Shown here piece after piece: positions 29,368 through 40,639 of a stretch of DNA of 64,000 bases. This stretch comes from Terfezia claveryi (lineage: Eukaryota > Ascomycota > Pezizomycetes > Pezizales > Pezizaceae): the NCBI GenBank assembly GCA_015179025.1, contig WHUX01000150.1, positions 62,001-126,000 on the forward strand. The letters run 5' to 3'. A model generated the notes under the pieces. The model made no database searches. It was not told where the DNA came from and saw nothing but the letters and a program-made list of their open reading frames with translations. The first letter of the stretch is position 1. Each line of letters opens with the position of its first letter. A program made the translations under genes and the position numbers.

Positions 29368-32300
29368 CTGCATTAGGTTACCTGTCTTTGTCGTCTTTTT
29401 CTGTTCCTTCTATGTCTGTTGACGAGTCTCACCTATTTGGTGTGCATTTTGTTGTACCTATCACGATATCCTTCAATGGGAAAACACTCGTCACATCAGC
29501 TTTCATAGACTGTAGAGCCACAGGAATTGCCTTCATCGACCAGACCTTTGTCAGTAAGCATGCCATACCCACCTCTAAGCTCAAAACCCCCCGCCTCCTC
29601 GATGTCATTGATGGCCGACCTATCTCTTCTGGAGCCATCACCGATATCGCATGTACTCCTGCCCAGATTGGGGACCACTCTGAAAGCCTCCCTATGTTCG
29701 TTACAAAGCTCAAGTACCCAATTGTCCTCGGAATCCCATGGCTTAGAATGCATGATGTATCAGTCAGCTTTGGCTCTTATATTCTACAGTTCAATAGCCC
29801 TTACTACAAAAACCACTGCGGAAATCCAAAAGCCACTACCACTGGATTATGTGCATTACCACCCCCTATTATCCACCCGTCCCAGGTGGTGAATTCGATG
29901 GAACACCTTGATGCCACTGTCCCCTCCGTTCCCCCTGTTCCCCCTGTTCCCCCTGTTTTGTCACCCCTAAAACCCCTGAATGTGAGCTTTATCGGAGCAG
30001 GGGCCTTCGCTTACCTCACTAGAAGGCACAAGCTGAAGGCACATGCCCTGTCCATACATGAGGTGAACCTGGAGATCAATAAAACGAGGTCCAAGGAGGA
30101 GTGGAAGTCCATGGTTCCAGACGAATACCACGAATTCATCAACCTGTTCTTAGAAAAGGCTACGGAGAAGCTCGCACCACACCGACCATATGACCACACT
30201 ATCCCGCTGATAGAGGGTAAAACCCCCCCCTATAGGCCCCTCTACAGAATGTCTCGAGTAGAGCTGGAAGCCTTGAAGAAGTACTTGGAAGAAAACCTCA
30301 ACAAGAGCTTCATCTGCCACAGCTCCTCACCAGTAGGTGCCCCAGTGCTTTTCGTGAAGAAATCGGACGGCTCTCTCCAGTTGTGTGTCGATTACCGGGG
30401 CCTAAACGAGATAACGGTCAAAAACAGGTACCCCCTACCCCTAATCCAGGAGACATTAGCCAGGCTTTCCAAGGCAAAATGGTTCACCAAATTGGACTTG
30501 AGAGGGGTGTACAACCTGGTATGGATCGCTAAGGGGGAGGAGTGGAAAACTGCCTTCCAGACACGTTACAGCTACTTCGAGTACAACGTCATGCCCTTCG
30601 GCTTGACCAATGCCCCAGCCTCTTTCCAACACTTTATTAATGACACTCTGCGAGACTTCCTGGACGTGTTCTGCATGGCTTACCTCGACGATATCTTGAT
30701 CTATTCAGATACTCTGGCAGAGCACAAAATCTATGTCAGGCAAGTCTTGGAGAAGCTGGAGCAGGCTGGGCTGTACCTTAAGCCTAAAAAATGCGAATTC
30801 CATGTCCAGGAGGTGAAGTACCTGGGCTTGATCATAACTACGGAAGGTATTAGGATGGACCCCGCCAAAGTTGCTGCAATCCAAGAGTGGGAAACCCCAG
30901 CCAATTTGAAGGATGTGCAGGCCTTCCTAGGATTTGCCAACTTCTACCGCCGATTTATCCTAGGATACTCAAGAATCGCGGCACCCCTGACGGCCTTGAT
31001 GAAAACGAAGGTAGAAGCTGGCTCACACCTGACAAAAAGGGCCTTCTACTGGAATCCAGAAGCCCAATCCGCCTTCCAGAACCTCAAGGAAGCCTTCTGC
31101 TTAGCCCCAATCCTGGCCCATTTTGACCCTAATAGCGAGTGCATCGTGGAAACGGACGCCTCCGACTATGTCTCAGCTGGAATCCTGTCCCAGTATGTCG
31201 ATGGAGTCCTCCATCCAGTGGCCTATTTCTCCAAAAAGCACTCCCCGGCGGATTGTAATTACAAAATCTATGATAAAGAGTTAATGGCCATTGTGCGAGC
31301 ATTCGAGGAATAGAGACCACACCTGGAATCGGCAAAGGGGGTTATCGAGGTCCTCGCTGACCATAAGAACCTAGAATACTTTACAACCACCAAATTACTA
31401 AATCGCCGACAGGCTAGGTGGTCGGAATTCTTCTCTCGGTTTAACTTCAAGATAAGGTATCGGCCTGGAAAGGCTGGGGGTAAGCCGGATACACTGATCA
31501 GGAGATCAGGAGATCTCCCTAAAGGGGAGGATGAAAGGCTGAAGTACCAGAATCAGGTGGTACTGAAACCTGAAAATCTCGACCAGGCAGCCAATACCCT
31601 TGCGGAAGTTGAGGCTGACCTCCGACAACTAGTGAGACAGGCATATAAGGACGACCCCCTGGCCAAGGAAATTATCACCGCAGTGGATTCTGGCCAGCGC
31701 CGCCACCCCAAGATCTCCCTAGCCGAGTGTACTGTCCAGGAAGGCCTCCTCTACCACCTCGAATGGCTGTATGTGCCGGAAGGAGAGCTGCGCCTTCGAT
31801 TGATCAAGGAACACCATGACAGCCTGGTTGCAGGTCACCCTGGAGTGGCCAAAACGTTAGAGCTTCTGGCTAGAGAATACACATAGATTGACCAACGGAA
31901 GGACGTGGAGCGGTACGTATGGAACTGCCACATTTGCAAGCGTACTAAGCCTGTCCGCCACGCCCCGTATGGGACCCTGAAACCTCTGGATATCCCTGAT
32001 CGGCCGTGGCTGCACCTGACTATGGACTTCGTGACAGGGTTGCCAGAAGATTCAGGGTTCAATGCCATCTTGATGGTAGTAGATCGGTTGACGAAAATGA
32101 GGCATGTTATACCTTGCCGGGACACCTGCTCCGCCCCAGAGTTAGCCAATCTCTACCTCAATAATGTATTCCGATATCATGGCCTCCCCGAATCCATCGT
32201 ATGCGACCACGGCCCTCAGTTCACCTCAGAATTCTGGCAAGCCTTCTGCGAGCTTTTGGGGATCAAGGTGCGTTTGTCAACCGCATACCTCCCCTAGACG

Positions 32301-33080
32301 GATGGCCAATCGGAGAGGATGAATGCCATTATGGAGCAATATCTGCGGGCCTTTGTTGACTACCAGCAGGATAACTGGGTTTCGTTACTGGCCACCTGCG
32401 AATTCGCTGCGAACAACCAGTTCTCGGAATCCTCCAAAACCTCGCCTTTCCTGGCTACCTACGGTTGGCACCCCCGGTTCGTGGATGCCCTGGCGCCCCT
32501 GCAAAAAGCCAAAAAAGACGCCCCGGCCAAGGAGTTCGCAGCTGGGATTGCTGAGCTCCACTTTACCCTGAAAGCTGAGCTGGAATATGCACAAGCCAGG
32601 CAAGCCGAGTATGCTAACGGATCACGGTTGCCAGCCCCTCGATATCAACCAGGAGACAAGGTGTGGCTCTCCAACCGGCACTTCCGGACAGAACGGCCAT
32701 CTCGCAAGCTCGACCACAAGTTCTTGGGTCCATTCGAGGTGTTGGCTGCTGTGGGCACTCACACCTACCGATTGAGGTTCCCCAAGGACATCAAACGACA
32801 CTCAGTCATCCATGTCTCCGAGATCGAGCCTGCCGCTAGCGACCCTCTGCCAGGCCAGGAACACCCCCCACCTCCTCCTGTAGTTATTGAAGGTGAGGAG
32901 GAATAGGAGGTGGAGGAAGTGCTGGACTCCCGAAGAAGATATGGGCGCCTGCAATATAAGGTCAAATGGCTGGGGGACGAGGAGACGACCTGGCAACCAG
33001 CCGAAGATCTAGAAAACGCACAGGACTTGGTCACCCTGTTCCACCAGCGTTAACCCCGAAAACCCCGCGCCGCCCAATGA
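29329..33080 (+). pseudogene. Gypsy-3 pol: protease, RT, RNase H, integrase, chromodomain
   Basis: One continuous frame with five stops (31311, 31884, 32295, 32904, 33051). The first four are TGG- or CAG-derived TAG. Domains in order are: retropepsin with FIDCRAT at about 29502-29522, where Gly of the usual D-x-G is Arg; RT with [10 protein letters not shown] at 30681; RNase H with ETDASDY at 31149; an integrase HHCC domain; catalytic Asp (TMDFVTG, about 32020), Asp (CDHGPQF, about 32205) and Glu (GQSERMN, about 32305); and a chromodomain (EVEEVLDSRRRYG, YKVKWLG) at about 32907-33050. Compared with Gypsy-5 the final TAA is probably a changed TAC, and the original stop would be the TGA at 33078. 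Polymerase motifs are intact; the stops and the protease change make the copy non-functional. Confidence 0.88.
31518..31532 (+). other. Internal polypurine-tract-like sequence, Gypsy-3
   Basis: CCTAAAGGGGAGGAT lies in pol between RNase H and integrase and resembles CCTAAAGGGGGGATA just before the 3' LTR (33251-33265). Gypsy-4 and Gypsy-5 have a still closer match at the same place. Confidence 0.4.
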
Positions 33081-33250
33081 TGTTCTTGTCGTCCTGGAAT
33101 TGGTTGTTAGAGTTGTTATTGTCGTTGTTGTCATGGTTATTGTTGGTACATACTTCCGGCGTTGGGGTTGTGTTATGGGTTATTGGTTATTCGCCTGTTT
33201 TGTTTGTTTGTTTGTTTTTTCGCCTTGCCTTGCGTCGCTGGGGCTCCGAG

Positions 33251-33266
33251 CCTAAAGGGGGGATAG
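33251..33266 (+). other. Gypsy-3 polypurine tract
   Basis: CCTAAAGGGGGGATAG abuts the 3' LTR. It is the expected plus-strand primer. Confidence 0.75.
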
Positions 33267-33851
33267 TATCACAACCATCCTTTCCTAGCCGGGTTTGAGA
33301 GTCAGACGGGATTCCGTCCGACTCTCGTTATTGTTGATTGATGTCACAACAGTGTTCTTAGTCTTGATTTGACACTCGAACAGGCTTGTTCAGGTGTCGT
33401 GCTGTTTTAACACACGAACAGGCTTGTTCAGGTGTCGTCGATGGGTGATTGTTATCTTAGCTTCCGAAATAGGTATCTCAGGAAGTTTATTCCTTCCATG
33501 GCCTTGGCCTGGAATCATGTATATATATCTTCGTCCCTCGGCCCTCTAATTGGATCCCTATCCAATGTCTTGTATATCCAATACAGGGCCTTGCTTCTCT
33601 CCACGTTGGTGCATCTCCCTTGTGCACCTCCTCGCCTTGTCTCTGCAGCCCAGCTGCCTCCCTTGACACACGCAGCAACTGCTTCCGCGTGTCTCGTGTC
33701 CCTTGCCCTCTGCCTCTCTTGCCTCTTGCCCTTGCCCCCCCGCCACAGCCTCCCCCTGGTAATACACGTAGCACTCCTACGTGTGCGATTGCCCCTTGCT
33801 ACTTCCCTGGCGTACCCCTTGGTCGCCTTGTCCTCCAGAGCCCTCGTTACA
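33267..33851 (+). repeat. Gypsy-3 3' LTR
   Basis: 585-bp partner of 27597-28178. Its first bases read TATCACAACC instead of TGTCACAACC. The duplicated target TATAC and the resumed satellite follow. Confidence 0.92.
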
Positions 33852-36022
33852 TATACCAAGCAAAAACGCTGAATATATAAGAAACTCACTTAAGGCGGAT
33901 ATCCTATATACCAAGCAAAAACACTTGAATATATAAGAAACTCACTTAGGGTGGACATCCTATATACCAAGCAAAAACAGCTGAATATATGAGAAACTCG
34001 CTTAGGGTGGACATCTTATATACCAAGCAAAAACACTTAAATATATGAGAAACTCGCTTAGGGCGGACATCCTATATACCAAGCAAAAACTCCTGAATAT
34101 ATGAGAAACTCGCTCAGGGCCAGGACCATATATAGCAAGCAAAAACAGCTGAGAATATGAGAAACTCGCTTAGGGCGGACATCCTATATACCAAGCAAAA
34201 ACGGCTGAATATATGAGAAACTCGCTAGCTGGCCAACATCTTATATGCCAAGCAAAAACAGCTAGATATATGAGAAACTCACTAGCTGGCCGAGATCCTA
34301 TATACCAAGCAAAAACAGCTGAATATATGAGAAACTTACTTAGGGCGAGGATGTTATATACCAAGCAAAAACAGCTGAATACATGAGAAACTCGCTCAGG
34401 GCCTGGATGCTATATAGCAAGTAAAAATAGCTGAATATATGAGAAACTCGCTCAGGGCCAGGATACTATATACTAAGCAAAAACAGCTGAATATATAGGA
34501 AACTTGCTAAGAGGCGGACATTCTATGTACCATACAAAAACAGGTGAATATATGAGAAACTCGCTTAGGGCGGACATCCTATATACCAAGTAAAAACAGC
34601 TGGATATATGAGAAACTCACTAGCTGGCTGACATCCTATATACCAAGCAAAAATAGCTGAATATATGAGAAACTCGCTTAGGGTGAGGATGTTATATACC
34701 AAGCAAAAATAGCTGAATACATGAGAAACTCGCTCAGGGCTTAGATGCTATATAGCAAGTAAAAATAGCTGAATATATAAGAAACTTGCTTAGGGCCAGG
34801 ATGCTATGTACTAAGTAAAAACAGCTGAATATATGAGAAACTTACTTCGGGGGGACATCCTATATACTAAGCAAAAACAGCTGAATATATGAAAAATTTA
34901 CTGGCGGGCAGAGATGACATTCAGAGTAATATATGAAGAACTCGTTGGCAGGCAGACATCATATATACCAAGCAAAAACAGCTGAATATATGAGAAACTC
35001 GCTAGCAGGCCGACATCCTATATACCAAGCAAAAACAGCTGAATATATGAGAAACTCCCTGGCATGTGGACATCCTATATACTAAGCAAAAACAGCTGAA
35101 TATATGAGAAACTCGGTAGCTGGCGGAGATACCAATTCAGGGTAATATATAAAGAACTGACTAGTGGGCGGACATCATCTATACCAGGCAAATATATGAG
35201 AAACTTACTAGCTGGCCGACAACCAATATACTAAGCAGAAAGAGCTGAATATATGAGAACTCGCTAGCTGGCCGACATCCTATATACCAGGCAAAAACAG
35301 CTGAATATATGAGAAACATGCTGGCGGCTAGATATCCTATATACCAGCCAAAAAGAGCTGAATATATGAGAAACTCACTGGCGGCTAGATATCCTATATA
35401 CCAGGCAAAAAGAGCTGAATATATGAGAAACTCGGTAGCTGGCAGAGATGCCAATTCAGGGTAATATATGAAGAACTCACTAGTAGGTGGACATCATCTA
35501 TACCAGGCAAAAACAGCTGAATATATGAGAAACTCACTTAGGGCGTATATCCTATATACCAAGTAAAAACAGCTGAATATATGAGAAACTTGCTAGCAGG
35601 CCGACATACTATATAGTAAGCAAAAAGAGCTGAATATATGAGAACTCGCTAGCTGGCCGATACCCTATAAACTAGGAAAAAACAGCTGAATATATAAGAA
35701 CTCACTAGCTGGCCTATATTTTATATACTAAGCAAAAACAGCTGAATATATGAGAAACTCGCTTAGGGCGTACATCCTATATACCAAGCAAAAACAGCTG
35801 AATATATGAGAAACTTGCTAGCAGGCCGACATCCTATATAGTAAGCAAAAAGAGCTGAATATATAAGAACTCGCTAGCTGGCCGATACCCTATATACTAG
35901 GAAAAAACAGCTGAATATATGAGAACTCACTAGCTGGCCGATATTCTATATACTAAGCAAAAACAGCTGAATATATGAGAAACTCGCTTAGGGCGTACAT
36001 CCTATATACCAAGGAAAAACAG
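33852..36022. repeat. ~56-bp satellite array, block 3
   Basis: About 39 units of the same satellite as blocks 1 and 2, ending where unit Y begins. Near 35590-36010 a ~190-bp group of units is itself repeated. No gene. Confidence 0.88.
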
Positions 36023-37172
36023 CTAACAGTTATTCCCGACCAAATAACGGCGTTATTTGACTTCCCTAAGCCTATATAAGTAGGTATTTAAACCGGTTGT
36101 AGTAACAGGTAACAGAATCTCGCTGGTTTAACAAAAAGTCAAATAATGGCGTTATTTGAGTTATTAGCCAATCATTTACTAAGGGTAGCACTTTTTTTAG
36201 CCTGATTTAGAAAAGCAGCATAGGGTTTTAACTTTAGCGGTAATCTACGTAGCAACAGCTATACCTATTTAGTTACCACAACTAAAATTTAGACCACACA
36301 ATGATGCTGCTAGCACAAATAGCTGTCTACACAAATAGCTGGTCATACAAACAGCTGCGTATATAAATACCAGCTGGTGCAAATAGCAACTGGTGCAAAT
36401 ACTAGCTGGTATAAATAGTAGCCGGTGTAAATAGTAGCCGGCGCAACTAGCAGCTGGCATAAATAGCAGCCGGCGCAAATAGCAGGCAGTGCAAATAGTA
36501 GCTGGCGCAAATACCAGCTGGCACAAATAGCAGCTGGTGCAAATAGTAGTCAGCATAACTAGCAGCCGGCATAAATAGCAGCCGGCACAAATAGCAGCCA
36601 ATGCAAATAGCAGCCAGCACAAATAGCATCTAGCGCAAATATTAGCCAGTGCATATAGCAGCCGGTGCAGATAGCAGCTGGTGTAAATAGTAGCTGGCAC
36701 CAATAACAGCCAGCGCAAATAGCAGCCAGTGTACATAGCAGCCGGCATAAATAGCAGTTGGCGCAAATAGCAGCTGGCACTAATAGCAGCCAGTGCATAT
36801 AGCAGCCAGTACAAATATTAGCCAGTGCATATGGCAGCCGGCGCAAATAGTAGCTAGTGCAAATAGCAGCTGGCACCAATAGCAGCCGGTGCAAATAGTA
36901 GCCAGTGTACATAGCAGCCGGCATAAATAGCAGCTGGCACAAATAGTAGCTGGCACCAATAGCAGCCGGCGTAAATAGCAGCCATTGCAAATAGCAGCAG
37001 GCACAAATAGTTGCCAGCACAAATCGAAGCTGGTGCAAAAAGTAGCCGATGCAAATAGCAGCTAGTGCCACTAGCAACTATATCTATACTAGACTAAATA
37101 TTGCTATTACTTTATTAGTATATATATTTGAAACTATACCCACTATTAGTAGTATAGTTTGAAATTGAAGCT
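36023..37172. repeat. Unit Y, copy 1
   Basis: About 280 bp of unique-looking head is followed by about 780 bp of a 16-bp minisatellite (AGCAGCCGGCGCAAAT type) and a short tail with AAACTATAC...GTATAGTTT. The head has two palindromes AAATAACGGCGTTATTT (36042-36058) and AAATAATGGCGTTATTT (36141-36157), with CTATATAAGTAGG between them. The whole unit recurs at 39041-40174 in direct orientation. Leu/Ala/Cys-rich frames on the minus strand come from the 16-bp repeat. Confidence 0.8.
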
Positions 37173-37929
37173 ACGGAAAAAAATTATTTAAATATAACAA
37201 ATCAAATAAATGAAACAAATAAAACAAAGAAAATAAAGAAAACAAATAAACAAATAAAACAAATAAAACAAATAAAATAAATAAAATCCAAAAAACAAAA
37301 AAAACAAATCAACAAAATAAAATAAATAAAATGAATTAAACAAATTAAGAAAATCAAATAAATAAAATCAAACAAATAAAATAAATAAAACAAAGAAATA
37401 AAGCAAATAAAACATAGAAAATAAATAAAATAAAACAAATAAAACAAAACAAATAAAACAAATAAAACAAAATAAATGAAACAAATAAAACAAACAAATA
37501 AAATAAATAAAATAAATAAAACAAATAAAACAAATAAAATAAATAAAATAAATATAATAAATAAAATAAATATAATAAATAAAATAAATAAAATAAAAAT
37601 AAAATAAGTAATAATATATAAAATTAAAAGAAAAAATATTTAAGTAAAAAAGAATATAAATATTATAAAATAGATTTATAAAAAAGGGAAAATTTAGATA
37701 TACATATATTAAATAAGTTTATATATATATAGATAAATAAAAAAATTATTATATAAGTATAAGTAAAAATATAAATATAATAAATATATCAAATATGTTT
37801 ATATATATATAGATAAATAAAAAAATTATTATATAAGTATAAGTAAAAATATAAATATAATAAATATATTAAATAAATTTAAATAGTTATAGATAAATAA
37901 AAAAAATATTATATAAGTATAAGTAAAAA
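37173..37929. repeat. AT-rich spacer with AAATA/AAAC microsatellite
   Basis: About 37196-37600 is a long array of AAATA and AAAC words. Beyond it are tandem copies of a ~110-bp AT-rich segment (TATATATATAGATAAATAAA near 37721, 37803 and a third near 37890). No coding potential. Confidence 0.7.
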
Positions 37930-38601
37930 TAGTGGTAGTCAAATGAGAAATTTTTTTTTTATTGATATGCAAAATTGACCAAGCTCCCCTGTACAGACTA
38001 AACCATATTGAGGTATCCCATTTGACCGCGTAATTTGAAAAAAAGTTGTTATTGATTAATCGTGATGGTTAACATATCAGCTATCAATACCTCGTTATAC
38101 TGAAAAAGCCCGAATCCAAGAACATCTTGACGATCTCGAGAGCGCAATTTTCTGTCCTATTCGAACTGCTGTAATCTGATCTTTACTTTCGAAAAGATCA
38201 TCTTTCACCTGCTTATACCAAAGCGCTTGCTTGCCTTTCATAACTTCAAGATTGTCCTCCATCCAGCTTATTAGATCTTCTGTTTCTTCTTTTTCCCATC
38301 TGTAAGATGTGGAAGAGGATGTGCTAACTTGCGACATGCTTACTTGATAGAAGTTATGTTATGGTACGATGTGGTGTAGTGTGGTGTGATGTTGTTTGTA
38401 TGGATGATTAAGCCGTCAATAAAATTTTTTGATTTATCCATCACCATCAATCGACTCTGGAGTCCATTGATGAAAGGGCTGCATATCAAAAATTTTTGAT
38501 CTTGGCAAAGTAGGTTTTTTTGCCAAGCGCCAATCAGCGTGTAGGCCAAGATCAAAAATTATGCAATTGATCACAAAAATTTTCTCATTTGACTACCACT
38601 A
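37930..38601. mobile_element. Terminal-inverted-repeat element (~670 bp, MITE-like)
   Basis: The ends are exact inverted copies over 20 bp: AGTGGTAGTCAAATGAGAAA at 37931 and its complement ending at 38600. The host sequence on both sides is AT-rich and the element is clearly less so. A TA at both borders (37930-37931, 38600-38601) could be a Tc1/mariner-type target duplication; an AAT duplication is the alternative. It contains a second inverted pair (TTTTTGATCTTGG and CCAAGATCAAAAA) near 38490-38565 and one short minus-strand ORF. Probably non-autonomous, derived from a larger DNA transposon. Confidence 0.7.
38095..38337 (-). CDS. Short ORF of the TIR element, Myb/SANT-like start
   Basis: 80 codons from ATG 38337. 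After a Ser/Thr-rich start comes RWEKEETEDLISWMEDN and then DQITAVRIGQKI, the spacing of tryptophan, acidic and helical residues seen in Myb/SANT-like DNA-binding domains at the N-terminus of some fungal transposases and regulators. It ends soon after that domain. It may be the surviving DNA-binding part of an internally deleted transposon. Family assignment is tentative. Confidence 0.45.
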   Translation of the reverse strand: MSQVSTSSSTSYRWEKEETEDLISWMEDNLEVMKGKQALWYKQVKDDLFESKDQITAVRIGQKIALSRSSRCSWIRAFSV

Positions 38602-39040
38602 ATATAAATATAATAAATATAAATATAAAATAAGTTTAAATAGATAAAAATAAAGAAAATTAGGTGAAAATAAAAATATATATAAGTATAAGAATAGATT
38701 TAAAAGTAATTATAAAATTAAATATTAATTAAATATATAAAAATAATAGTAAATGAATAAATTATTAATATATAAATTTAAAAAAAAAGTTTAAATAGAA
38801 ATAAATAAAAAAAAGAATTTTAAATAAATAGTAATATATAATAAGTAAAAATATAAAATAAGTTTAAATTAATTAAAATAAAAAAAATTAGTTAAAAATA
38901 AAAATTTATGAGTATAGGAATAGATATAAAAGTGAATATTAAATATAGTATTAATTAAATATATAATAATTATTAGTAAATAAATAAATTATTAATATAT
39001 AAAGTTAAAAAAAAAGTTTAAATAGATATAAATAAAAAAA
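38602..39040. other. AT-rich spacer
   Basis: Continues the AT-rich sequence interrupted by the TIR element. Two related ~220-bp segments (GTTTAAATAGA...AATTATTAATATATAAA) follow each other. No gene seen. Confidence 0.5.
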
Positions 39041-40174
39041 CTAATAGTTATTCCAGACAAAATAACAGCGTTATTTGACTTCCCTAAGCCTATACAAGTA
39101 GGTATTTAAACCGGTAGTAGTAACAGCTAACAGAATCTTGCTGGTTTAACAAAAAGTCAAATAACGGTGTTATTTGAGTTCTCAGCCAATTATTTACTAA
39201 GGGTGGCGCTTTTTTTAGCCTGATTTAGAAAAGCAGCACAGGTTTTTAACTTTAGCTGTAATCTACGTAGCAACGGCTATACCTATTTAGTTACCACAAC
39301 TAAAATTTAGCCCACGCAATGATACTGCTGGCACAAATAGCTGTCTACACAAATAGCTGGTCATACAAATAGCTGCGTATATAAATATTAGCTGGTGCAA
39401 ATAGCAACTGGCACAAATACCAGCTAGTATAAATAGTAGCCGGCGCAACTAGCAGCCGGCATAAATAGCAGCCGGCGCAAATAGCAGGCAATGCAAATAG
39501 TAGCTGGCGCAAATACCAGCTGGCACAAATAGCAGCTGGTGCAAATAGTAGCCAGCGTAACTAGCAGCTGGCGCAAATAGCAGCCAGTGCAAATAGCAGC
39601 CGGCACAAATAGCATCTAGCGGAAATATTAGCCAGTGCACATAGCAGCCGGCGTAAATAGCAGCTGGTGCAAATAGCAGCTGGCACTAATAACAGCCGGC
39701 GCAAATAGCAGTCGGTGTACATAGCAGCCGGCATAAATAGCAGCTGGCGCAAATAGCAGCTGGCACCAATAGCAGCTGGCTCAAATAGCAGCCAGTGCAA
39801 ATATTAGCCAGTGCATATAGCAGCCGGCATAAATAGCAGCTGGTGCCAATAGCAGCTGGCACCAATAGCAGCCGGTGCAAATAGCAGCCAGTGTACATAG
39901 CAGCCGGCGTAAATAGCAGCTGGCGCAAATAGCAGCTGGCACCAATAGCAGCCGGCGCAAATAGCAGCCAGTGCAAATAGCAGCAGGCACAAATAGTTGC
40001 CGGCACAAATAGTTGCTGGCACAAATAGAAGCTAGTGCAAAAAGCAGCCAGTGCAAATAGCAGCTAGTGCCACTAGCAACCATATCTATACTAGACTAAA
40101 TATTGCTATTACTTTATTAGTATATTTATGTAGTTGAAACTATACCCACTAGTAGTGGTATAGTTTAAAAGTAA
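39041..40174. repeat. Unit Y, copy 2
   Basis: Direct repeat of 36023-37172 with the same palindromes (39060-39076 and 39159-39175), the same 16-bp minisatellite (39330-40080) and the same tail palindrome near 40135-40165. Differences include GC-to-AT changes; the TATATAAG of copy 1 is TATACAAG here. Confidence 0.8.
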
Positions 40175-40639
40175 AGCTATCCCTTATTCTCAGCCCGAGG
40201 ACGGTCCGTCCTCGCGTCACCCCATACAAATTTTATGTAAGGGTGATTTCCTGTGTCATAGCGCATCACCCTCCCACCCCTGCGTCCTCGCATACAAATT
40301 GACTTGGGGTGATTTTCGTATTCGGCCCACACCAATCCTTCTTGTGTTACACCAATCACCCGCGTCCCAGCGTAGTTGTTAATTCCTGTCACCCCATTGT
40401 TCACCCCAATTACCCGCAAATCACCCCATTGTTCAGCGCAATCACCGCTTTGCCCAAACCATTGTTCATCCCCATCACCCCATTGTTCACCCCAATCACC
40501 CACACATCACCCCAATTATGCACATACTCGCGCTCCGTACATGCTCTTATTCTCCCTTATTCTGCCTTATTACCCACATCTACGCGCTTCGCACACCCCA
40601 TTCTTCTTGCTAATTAGCCACATCCACCCGCATTGTACT
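40175..40639. repeat. Unit Z head, copy 1
   Basis: Contains a near-palindrome CGAGGACGGTCCGTCCTCG (40195-40213), then TATTCGGCCCACACCAAT, a ~26-bp minisatellite CACCCCATTGTTCACCCCAAT (about 40380-40515), and CATTCTTCTTGCTAAT. From about 40256 on it matches 44655-45090. Both copies are followed by the 29-bp satellite. No gene. Confidence 0.65.

Larger units (their letters stand above)
27597..33851 (+). mobile_element. Gypsy-3: full-length chromovirus with RIP-type stops
   Basis: LTRs of 582 bp (27597-28178) and 585 bp (33267-33851) flank gag and pol, with the 5-bp duplication TATAC on both sides (27592-27596 and 33852-33856). The element splits the satellite array. Pol is a single frame from about 29330 to 33080 interrupted by TAG at 31311, 31884, 32295 and 32904 and TAA at 33051. 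The first LTR base pair TG is TA in the right copy, again a TpG-to-TpA change. Gypsy-4 and Gypsy-5 are members of the same family. Confidence 0.93.

Noticed and set aside
36269..37077. Long Leu/Ala/Cys-rich minus-strand ORFs resembling membrane proteins
   Set aside because: They are translations of a 16-bp minisatellite; the peptide period of 16 residues equals the DNA period and all frames are open.
38340..38555. Second small ORF in the TIR element
   Set aside because: No motif; it overlaps the internal inverted repeat and is likely non-coding.
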